The notes beneath the pieces were generated by a model, which was not told the DNA's origin, did no database searches, and saw nothing but the letters and a program-made list of their open reading frames with translations. The translations under genes were made by a program, and so were the position numbers. 6,059 nt of DNA from Dehalococcoidia bacterium (GTDB taxonomy: Bacteria > Chloroflexota > Dehalococcoidia > JACPQF01): the NCBI GenBank assembly GCA_030650265.1, contig JAUSEJ010000107.1:1-6059 (forward strand), read 5' to 3'. This document shows positions 1 through 4,771 of the stretch, in pieces. Position 1 is the stretch's first letter. Every line of letters starts with the position of its first letter.

Positions 1-107
1 CAGCTTATGCCTTAGCCGTGATGACCAACCGCCAAAGTGAATTTCGCTACGGCGTGGACACCATAGAGGGCGTCGCCTCACGGATTCACTCGGCGCTCCA
101 CCCATGA
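1..107 (+). CDS. C-terminal end of a possible beta-lactamase-like serine hydrolase (5' partial)
   Basis: Reading from base 3, 34 codons stay open and end at TGA 105-107. The other two forward frames stop early, at base 13 (TAG) and near base 47 (TGA). The peptide runs A-Y-A-L-A-V-M-T-N-R, then a polar stretch, then an amphipathic segment ending S-R-I-H-S-A-L-H-P. A hydrophobic strand ending in M/Y-T-N followed by a final helix is how many class A beta-lactamase-like serine hydrolases (beta-lactamase2 family) finish: the last strand of the central sheet, then the C-terminal helix. That family call is an inference from a short tail. The catalytic SxxK and KTG motifs would lie upstream, outside the window. 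That this is the 3' end of a real gene is more certain than what the gene encodes. No intrinsic terminator follows directly. Confidence 0.45.
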   Translation, partial: AYALAVMTNRQSEFRYGVDTIEGVASRIHSALHP

Positions 108-153
108 GAGCGCTGTGAGTGTAGTCCCTGCCATAGCGTCTAATAAATCGATC

Positions 154-173
154 CCTGCCACTAAAGTGGCAGG
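154..173. repeat. Perfect hairpin, REP-like unit 1
   Basis: CCTGCCAC (154-161) pairs perfectly with GTGGCAGG (166-173) across the loop TAAA. There is no T-run on either side in either orientation, which argues against an intrinsic terminator. It sits 21 bases from a second hairpin of the same stem and loop length. Such a pair is typical of REP/BIME-type palindromic repeats, which are often mobilised by RAYT (IS200/IS605-like) transposases. That assignment is an inference, since genome-wide copies cannot be seen from this window. Confidence 0.6.
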
Positions 174-194
174 CTAACTTCATCGAGGCATCAG

Positions 195-214
195 CCGCCG
201 ACTTCAGTCGGCGG
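195..214. repeat. Perfect hairpin, REP-like unit 2
   Basis: CCGCCGAC (195-202) pairs perfectly with GTCGGCGG (207-214) around the loop TTCA. Stem length (8) and loop length (4) match the hairpin at 154-173, and both share the pattern AC-loop-GT at the top of the stem. The sequence just downstream (GGCGGGACAG) recurs at 226-235, as if part of the unit were duplicated. It is followed by GACAGG rather than by Ts, so it is not a canonical terminator. Confidence 0.6.
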
Positions 215-235
215 GACAGGAATCCGGCGGGACAG
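210..235. repeat. 10-base direct repeat GGCGGGACAG, two copies
   Basis: GGCGGGACAG occurs at 210-219 and again at 226-235, a 16-base period. The first copy overlaps the right arm of the second hairpin and the second copy lacks a left arm. The second copy may be the remnant of a further, truncated REP-like unit. Confidence 0.5.
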
Positions 236-314
236 AGACCCGACAGATTATACTACAATCCGGCTATGTAGCGTTCTAAGCCAAACCTTATCTGGTCTAG
301 GGGAGAAACCAACA

Positions 315-344
315 TTGACGGAATCCGCGCTCATAATGTACTAT
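315..344 (+). promoter_or_regulatory. Putative sigma70-type promoter for the TIM-barrel/phosphoesterase unit
   Basis: TTGACG at 315-320 matches the -35 consensus TTGACA at five of six bases. With an 18-base spacer it is followed by TACTAT at 339-344, four of six matches to TATAAT. Transcription would start near 351 and leave a leader of about 105 bases before the start codon at 457. The -35 is strong and the -10 moderate. A nearer CATAAT at 332-337 is too close to this -35 (11 bases) to pair with it. Predicted only. Confidence 0.45.
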
Positions 345-456
345 GAAATCATATATCAGCGCGCCTGCTAGCGCAGTTAGCCAGAGGTGGCTTAATCGGC
401 AAAACTTGGCGGGCACTTTGCGGCCGTTTCTATCCTGTTCAACCTGAGGGGGATGT

Positions 457-1239
457 ATGACCAAACTCGTCGATAAACTTCGCAAGATATCCATGGGTGA
501 AACCCATCGCATGGGCTTCGGGAACGTTCAAGCGGCGGCAGCGAAGATCCCCGCCATTGCGATAATTGCCTCTATTCCCCGTCCTGATGTCGGACTGGCC
601 CAAATGGCCCTGGCTTCAGAAGCAGACGCCATACTGATACAGGTGAGCGACCTATCTAGCGAATCATTACTGCTTCAGGAGACCGTTAAGGCCGCCGGTG
701 ATTCTCCCTGCGGCGTTCGACTGGCGGCGCCGTTGCTGGAAGATGTCGGTAAATTGACTGCTGCCGGCGCCGATTTTCTGGTCCTTGAGGCCCAGACAGC
801 CCCCTCGTCCATCCTGTCCAAAGAGGAGATCGGTCGGGTTATCGCGATCGACCCCTACCTCGAAGATTCTCTTCTCAGGGCGATCGATCGGCTAGCGATT
901 GACGCCGTGATCCTTGAGTTGAAACAAGGCAACGAAGAGTTCCTCACGGTGCGGGAATTCCTGGCCTGCCGCCGCATCGTCGATATGGTGCGCAAGCCGC
1001 TGATTCTTGTCGTGAGCCCCAAGCTGTCGACAGAGGATTTGGTAAGTATCAGGGACCTGGGCATCGAGAGCCTTCTGGTAGATTTTGTTGGCCCATCCTC
1101 CCAGGCGTTGATGTCTCGACTGAGGGCGGCTATTGCCGGCCTTCCTCCCCGGCGAAAAGCAAAAGAAAGCCGCGACGTCATGCTCCCCCGACAGGCCTTC
1201 CCCTCAAAGGCGAGCGAGCCGGAGGATGACGAGCTTTAG
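457..1239 (+). CDS. Uncharacterised protein with a predicted TIM-barrel fold
   Basis: A 260-residue protein with no family I can name. Eight hydrophobic beta-strand-like segments alternate with amphipathic helices: about residues 33-40, 57-63, 85-90, 105-112, 126-132, 149-155, 181-187 and 203-210. This is the pattern of a complete (beta/alpha)8 barrel. Several strands end in acidic residues (E111 in LVLEA, D132 in IAIDP, E154 in ILEL, D209 in LVDF), as active-site residues often do in barrels. I see no glycine-rich phosphate-binding loop that would fix a subfamily. Residues 229-260 form a charged, proline-containing tail that is probably disordered. There is no signal peptide or membrane segment, so it is likely cytoplasmic. 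The ATG at 457 is preceded by a strong Shine-Dalgarno (GAGGGGG, 446-452). The phosphoesterase gene starts three bases after its stop, so the two are probably co-transcribed and translationally coupled. Substrate unknown. Confidence 0.85.
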   Translation: MTKLVDKLRKISMGETHRMGFGNVQAAAAKIPAIAIIASIPRPDVGLAQMALASEADAILIQVSDLSSESLLLQETVKAAGDSPCGVRLAAPLLEDVGKLTAAGADFLVLEAQTAPSSILSKEEIGRVIAIDPYLEDSLLRAIDRLAIDAVILELKQGNEEFLTVREFLACRRIVDMVRKPLILVVSPKLSTEDLVSIRDLGIESLLVDFVGPSSQALMSRLRAAIAGLPPRRKAKESRDVMLPRQAFPSKASEPEDDEL

Positions 1240-1242
1240 GCA

Positions 1243-2115
1243 ATGATTTACGGCCTCTTGGGCTTAGTCGCGGTCATTGCGGCCCTTCTGGCTATCTATG
1301 CCTGGTTTGTCGAGCCTTTCAGGCTGGTGTTCCGCAAAAGGGTATTGGTGATTCCGGGGCTAGACCCCTCTGCCGGACCGATCACCATCCTGCACATCTC
1401 CGACCTCCACATGAGGGCGGGCGAGCGCCGCAAGGCAGCGATGCTCTCTCCCCTGCGCGATCTTTATCCCGACCTTATCTTCATAACCGGCGATTTCGTC
1501 CAGAGTACCGGTGATGCGCCGTACTGCGCCGGCGTTCTTCGTGGTTTCCAGTCGAAGTACGGGATGTTTGGGGTCATGGGCAACCACGACCATTATCGCT
1601 ACGGCAAGCTGAGCGTGATCCGGCGCACCCGCGAAAACGTCTCGACCAATTTGCATGCAGCCAACGATCCTGATGATATTAGGATGACGCTCGAGGCTGC
1701 CGGCGTCAAGCTCTTGATGAACGCCAGCCAGCACCTGGATGTTCATGGACAGGATATCTGGATTATCGGCGTCGACGATCCCTACCATCGCCTTGAGGAT
1801 TTGCCCGGGGCGCTAGCAGGGGTTCCCGAGGGGGCCGTAAAGTTGTTGCTTGCTCACTCCCCGGATATCATCGACGCGGCGGCAGAGTCTGGCCTTAGAC
1901 TGATCTTCTCTGGCCATACCCATGGCGGACAGGTTCGCCTTCCCTTCATTGGCGCTCTAATCACGCGCACCCGTAGGCCCCTGGAGCGTGCTTCGGGCGT
2001 CATCAACCGCAATGGCACTTTGATCCACATCAGCCAGGGCATCGGTGGTGGCACCCTCTCCCTGCGCTTCCGCTGCCCGCCGGAAGCTACTCTGATAGAG
2101 CTTCGACCTGAGTAG
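1243..2115 (+). CDS. Membrane-anchored metallophosphoesterase, YkuE/YaeI-like
   Basis: A 290-residue calcineurin-like phosphoesterase. Residues 2-22 are a hydrophobic N-terminal segment that reads as a signal anchor. All the dinuclear-metal motifs follow in order: D54-x-H56 (SDLH), D84 (TGD), N114-H115-D116 (GNHD), H205 (AHSPD), and H225-x-H227 in GHTHGGQ. The GHTHGGQ ending and the layout with one N-terminal membrane helix match the YkuE/YaeI group, which includes enzymes acting on lipid-linked pyrophosphates such as UDP-diacylglucosamine, and others of unknown substrate. The family and metal chemistry are firm; the substrate is not. The start lies three bases after the previous stop with only a weak SD (GAG at 1231-1233), which suggests translational coupling. 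It ends 107 bases before rplI, in a stretch with its own promoter-like box, so it probably closes the first unit. Confidence 0.93.
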   Translation: MIYGLLGLVAVIAALLAIYAWFVEPFRLVFRKRVLVIPGLDPSAGPITILHISDLHMRAGERRKAAMLSPLRDLYPDLIFITGDFVQSTGDAPYCAGVLRGFQSKYGMFGVMGNHDHYRYGKLSVIRRTRENVSTNLHAANDPDDIRMTLEAAGVKLLMNASQHLDVHGQDIWIIGVDDPYHRLEDLPGALAGVPEGAVKLLLAHSPDIIDAAAESGLRLIFSGHTHGGQVRLPFIGALITRTRRPLERASGVINRNGTLIHISQGIGGGTLSLRFRCPPEATLIELRPE

Positions 2116-2128
2116 TCTCTTTTCCCTC

Positions 2129-2157
2129 TTCCCCTTTTCGCCTTTTCGCCGTATAAT
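2129..2157 (+). promoter_or_regulatory. Putative promoter of the rplI-dnaB operon with a perfect TATAAT box
   Basis: TATAAT at 2152-2157 is an exact -10 consensus. At the expected distance (2129-2134, TTCCCC) only the leading TT of a -35 is kept, and there is no TG extension before the box. The upstream 35 bases (2116-2150) are almost entirely pyrimidine and include two tandem copies of CCTTTTCG (2133-2140, 2141-2148). A start near 2164 would give a leader of about 60 bases before rplI. An activator or an alternative -35 contact could make up for the weak -35. Confidence 0.5.
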
Positions 2158-2194
2158 ACCCGCGAGACGATCGGGGCTGTTACTGCTCTACCCT

Positions 2195-2221
2195 GAGGTA
2201 ATCGAGGTAATCGAGGTAATC
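2195..2221 (+). repeat. Triple tandem GAGGTAATC carrying three Shine-Dalgarno cores
   Basis: Three exact head-to-tail copies of GAGGTAATC occupy 2195-2203, 2204-2212 and 2213-2221. One A then separates the array from the rplI ATG at 2223. Each copy contains a GAGG ribosome-binding core. The last one (2213-2216) is six bases from the start codon and is the natural SD. The other two lie 15 and 24 bases upstream and are not placed for direct initiation here. This site supports 2223 as the rplI start. Confidence 0.9.
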
Positions 2222-2222
2222 A

Positions 2223-2669
2223 ATGAAAGTACTTTTCACTCAAGACGTCAAAAACGTTGGCAAGGTCGGGGAGTTGAAGGAGGTTGCCGAAGGCTACGCT
2301 CGCAATTTCCTCATTCCCGGCAACCTGGCTGTGCCAGCTACCGAGACTCATCTAAGGAAGAAGAAAGAGGAGGATTCCGCTGTCGCTCGCAAGGCGGCCA
2401 AGGTCGAATCCGAGGTAAGAACACTGGGCCAGAAATTGGCCGCCGTCAGTATTACCATCAAAGCGCGCGTCGGCGATCAAAACCGGCTCTTTGGTTCGGT
2501 TACCGCCGCCGACTTGGCCGATGCTCTTAAGAAGCAAACCGGCCACGCTGTCGATAAACGCCGAATCGAGCTGGCTGACCCGATAAAGCGATTGGGCGTA
2601 TTCGAAGTGCCGATCAGACTCGACCGGAACATATCTCCCAAGATTAAGGTCGTCATCGAAGCAGAGTAG
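2223..2669 (+). CDS. rplI: 50S ribosomal protein bL9
   Basis: A 148-residue protein, the normal size for bL9. The N-terminal rRNA-binding domain starts M-K-V-L-F-T-Q-D-V and carries the family signature: G-x-x-G, then V-A-E-G-Y-A-R-N-F-L-I-P, then G-N-L-A (roughly residues 13-36). A charged connecting helix (about 44-75, starting R-K-K-K-E-E-D) leads to the C-terminal domain with the conserved G-x-x-N-R-L-F-G-S-V-T segment. bL9 binds 23S rRNA near the base of the L1 stalk and helps keep the reading frame. The usual upstream partners rpsF, ssb and rpsR are absent; rplI instead heads this unit, just after a phosphoesterase gene. The start is fixed by the bL9 N-terminus and by the SD in the GAGGTAATC array. 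dnaB starts 15 bases after its stop, a common rplI-dnaB pairing. Confidence 0.98.
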   Translation: MKVLFTQDVKNVGKVGELKEVAEGYARNFLIPGNLAVPATETHLRKKKEEDSAVARKAAKVESEVRTLGQKLAAVSITIKARVGDQNRLFGSVTAADLADALKKQTGHAVDKRRIELADPIKRLGVFEVPIRLDRNISPKIKVVIEAE

Positions 2670-2684
2670 GGCGAAAGGCGGCCG

Positions 2685-4052
2685 ATGGTCACGGATAAAC
2701 TACCACCCTATGATACCGATGCGGAAGAGGCCGTCGTAGGTTCCCTTCTCATCGATTCAGACTGCATGGTTCGTATTGGTGGGCTCATCAAGCCCGGCGA
2801 TTTCTTTCGCGAGCAGAACCAGTGGGTCTTTGAGGCCTGCCTGTCCCTCTATGAGCGGAACGAGGCGATCAACCAGATCACCGTTGCCCATGAGCTTACC
2901 CATAGGGATAAGCTCGAGATGGTTGGCGGCGCGGCCTACCTCGCTTATTTAGTATCGGTTGTTCCCACCTCCCTCCACGCCGACTTCTATGCCCAAATAG
3001 TGCAGCGCACTTCGCTCATGCGGCGCCTGATTCAGGCCGCTGGACAGATAGCCGCTCTTGGCTATGATGGCGGACCGGACATCGAGGGGACGCTCGGCAA
3101 GGCCGAAGAGCTTCTTTTTGGTCTCAGGCAGGGACGAAGCTCCAGGGACTTCGTGCACATACGGGAGGTGCTGGAACAGTATCTTGAGGAGCTGACAGTC
3201 GCCGCGATGCCCGTGGCAGGGGAACTGCTGCGTGTGCCGACCGGCTTTACAGAGTTGGATAAGCTCCTCGGGGGTCTACATAAGTCGGATCTGGTCATTC
3301 TGGCCGCCCGTCCGAGTATGGGGAAGACGAGCCTTGTACTTAACATCGCCGAGACCGCCGCCGTTCAGCATGGCGCGCGGGTTGCCATCTTCAGCCTTGA
3401 AATGTCCAAGGAGCAATTGGCGCACCGGTTGATTTCCAGCCGGGCCGGGGTTGATTTGCAGCGACTTCGCCTTGAGCACCTGGCCGACGCCGAAAACAGG
3501 CGAGTAATGGATGCTGTGGGAGTGCTATCCGAGTCGCCCATCTATATCGACGATTCACCAGGGTTGCGAGTGGTGGAGATGAGAAGCAAGGCCAGACGTC
3601 TGGCCAATCAGCATGGGCTGGACCTGATCGTGGTGGATTACCTGCAGCTTATACATGGCTCAGGCCGGGGGGATAACCGCGTTCTGGAAATCAGCGAGAT
3701 ATCGCGCACACTGAAGAGTCTGGCGCGAGAGCTAAATGTCCCGGTCCTGGCCGCCGCGCAGCTAAGCCGGGCCGTCGAAACGCGCACGCCTCACATTCCC
3801 ATTCTCTCCGACCTGCGCGAATCCGGGTCCATCGAGCAGGACGCCGACGTTGTCATGTTCATCTATCGGGAGGACGTCTACGTTGACGAAGACGAGTGGA
3901 TGCGCAAGAATCCGAGTAAGCCCTATCCGAAGGGCATTGCCGACATCATCGTTGCCAAACACCGCAACGGTCCAACCGGCCAGATCAGCCTGATTTTCTT
4001 CGAGAAGTTGACCAGGTTTAGCAATCTGGAGCTTTATCGGAACGAGGGCTAA
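2685..4052 (+). CDS. dnaB: Replicative DNA helicase DnaB
   Basis: A 455-residue full-length helicase that unwinds DNA at the replication fork as a hexamer and recruits primase. The N-terminal domain begins at P-P-Y-D-T-D-A-E-E-A-V-V-G-S (about residues 7-20), the typical DnaB opening. The C-terminal RecA-like domain has the Walker A motif A-R-P-S-M-G-K-T (208-215, K214), the catalytic glutamate in FSLEMS (E239), the Walker B in LIVVDYLQL (D318), the DNA-binding region around the AAAQLSR and DLRESGSIEQDADVV motifs, and a probable arginine finger in KHRNGPTG (R427). No intein or truncation is seen. The start at 2685 has AAAGG at 2674-2678, six bases upstream. The DnaD-like gene follows after eight bases and the helicase loader after that, so the helicase and its likely loading factors appear to be co-expressed. 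Confidence 0.98.
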   Translation: MVTDKLPPYDTDAEEAVVGSLLIDSDCMVRIGGLIKPGDFFREQNQWVFEACLSLYERNEAINQITVAHELTHRDKLEMVGGAAYLAYLVSVVPTSLHADFYAQIVQRTSLMRRLIQAAGQIAALGYDGGPDIEGTLGKAEELLFGLRQGRSSRDFVHIREVLEQYLEELTVAAMPVAGELLRVPTGFTELDKLLGGLHKSDLVILAARPSMGKTSLVLNIAETAAVQHGARVAIFSLEMSKEQLAHRLISSRAGVDLQRLRLEHLADAENRRVMDAVGVLSESPIYIDDSPGLRVVEMRSKARRLANQHGLDLIVVDYLQLIHGSGRGDNRVLEISEISRTLKSLARELNVPVLAAAQLSRAVETRTPHIPILSDLRESGSIEQDADVVMFIYREDVYVDEDEWMRKNPSKPYPKGIADIIVAKHRNGPTGQISLIFFEKLTRFSNLELYRNEG

Positions 4053-4060
4053 GGAAACCA

Positions 4061-4771
4061 ATGACAGCTTTTTCCGGCTTTCCCGCCAAGACACGCTATG
4101 TGCCCTTGCCAAAGGTATTTTTCGGTGAGATTCTGCCGGCCATTGGCGACATCGCCGAACTGAAGGTAACCCTTCACGCGTTCCAACTGCTGTTTAACAA
4201 ACGGGGCTATCCCAAATACGTTACTCTGGACGAGTTGGCCGGGGAACAGGCCCTGATGAGGGGCCTCATGGATCCAACTAGCGCACCGGAGGAGGCCCTC
4301 TGCCGGGGTCTAGAACTGGCGGTCAGCCGCGGCACGTTTCTCCATCTGACCGTCAGGACGTTGGAGCGAAACGTGGAGATTTACTTTCTCAACACCGAGG
4401 TCGATCGGCGCGCCGCCGCAAAGATAGAACGGGGCGAGCTAGATCTGGGGCAGGGTGAGGCCAGGGTCGAGATTCAATCTGTCCGGGCAGAGCGTCCCAA
4501 CATATTCTCCCTGTATGAACAGAACATTGGCATCATGACGCCCCTTGTGGCCGATGAGCTGCGGGAAGCCGAGAAACTCTACCCGGCTGGATGGATAGAA
4601 GAGGCTTTCAAAGAGGCAGTGCAATTGAACAAACGAAACCTTCGCTATATCCTGCGTATTCTCGAAAGTTGGGCAACTGAAGGAAAACACGATGGAAAGT
4701 CTGGAAGAGATTCTAAAGAAGATACCGAGAAATATTTCCGCGGGAAGTTCGGCCACCTCGTCCAGCGATGA
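4061..4771 (+). CDS. DnaD-domain primosome/replication-initiation protein
   Basis: A 236-residue protein. Residues 147-205 are a DnaD-like (DDBH2) domain: N-I-F-S-L-Y-E-Q-N-I-G, then T-P-L-V-A-D-E-L-R-E-A, then the signature Y196-x3-I200-x2-W204 in the last helix. The N-terminal part (about 15-110) is helical with a short strand pair and resembles the winged-helix half of DnaD proteins, more weakly. In Firmicutes, DnaD proteins bridge origin or restart complexes to the helicase loader; a similar adaptor role here is inferred from its place between dnaB and a DnaC-like loader. The basic tail ending G-K-F-G-H-L-V-Q-R follows the domain. The start has an AAGGAA SD (4051-4056) that overlaps the dnaB stop. 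The last 80 bases overlap the next gene in another frame. Confidence 0.9.
   Translation: MTAFSGFPAKTRYVPLPKVFFGEILPAIGDIAELKVTLHAFQLLFNKRGYPKYVTLDELAGEQALMRGLMDPTSAPEEALCRGLELAVSRGTFLHLTVRTLERNVEIYFLNTEVDRRAAAKIERGELDLGQGEARVEIQSVRAERPNIFSLYEQNIGIMTPLVADELREAEKLYPAGWIEEAFKEAVQLNKRNLRYILRILESWATEGKHDGKSGRDSKEDTEKYFRGKFGHLVQR
4680..4684 (+). promoter_or_regulatory. Ribosome binding site AAGGA inside the DnaD-like gene, setting the loader start
   Basis: AAGGA at 4680-4684 lies seven bases before the ATG at 4692, which is the first start codon in that frame after an in-frame stop at 4626. It lies within the coding sequence of the DnaD-like gene, so loader translation is probably coupled to ribosomes finishing that gene at 4771. 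Confidence 0.7.

Larger units (their letters stand above)
108..456. other. Intergenic region with REP-like hairpins and a promoter
   Basis: About 350 bases separate the partial upstream gene from the start at 457. The left half (125-235) is rich in short repeats: two perfect hairpins, a 9-base direct repeat TCCCTGCCA at 125-133 and 152-160, and a 10-base direct repeat at 210-219 and 226-235. The right half holds a likely promoter at 315-344 and a leader of roughly 100 bases with small inverted repeats, such as AGCCA-gagg-TGGCT at 379-392. I see no convincing ORF, tRNA or known riboswitch here. Neither large hairpin is followed by a T-run, so neither looks like a standard intrinsic terminator. 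Confidence 0.7.

Noticed and set aside
93..113. Hairpin GCGCTC/GAGCGC spanning the stop codon of the first gene as a terminator
   Set aside because: The stem is only six pairs with a nine-base loop and no following T-run. It is probably chance.
248..259. Alternative -10 boxes TATACT/TACAAT
   Set aside because: No acceptable -35 lies 16-18 bases upstream. The 315-344 pair is the better candidate.
361..450. Possible tRNA or riboswitch in the leader before 457
   Set aside because: Fragments such as GTTCAAC recall a T-loop, but no acceptor stem, anticodon arm or T-arm pairing can be built, and no known riboswitch core is recognised.
1360..1788. 142-codon minus-strand open frame inside the phosphoesterase gene
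   Set aside because: The plus strand carries an intact enzyme with every catalytic motif across this span. The minus frame has no recognisable family features.
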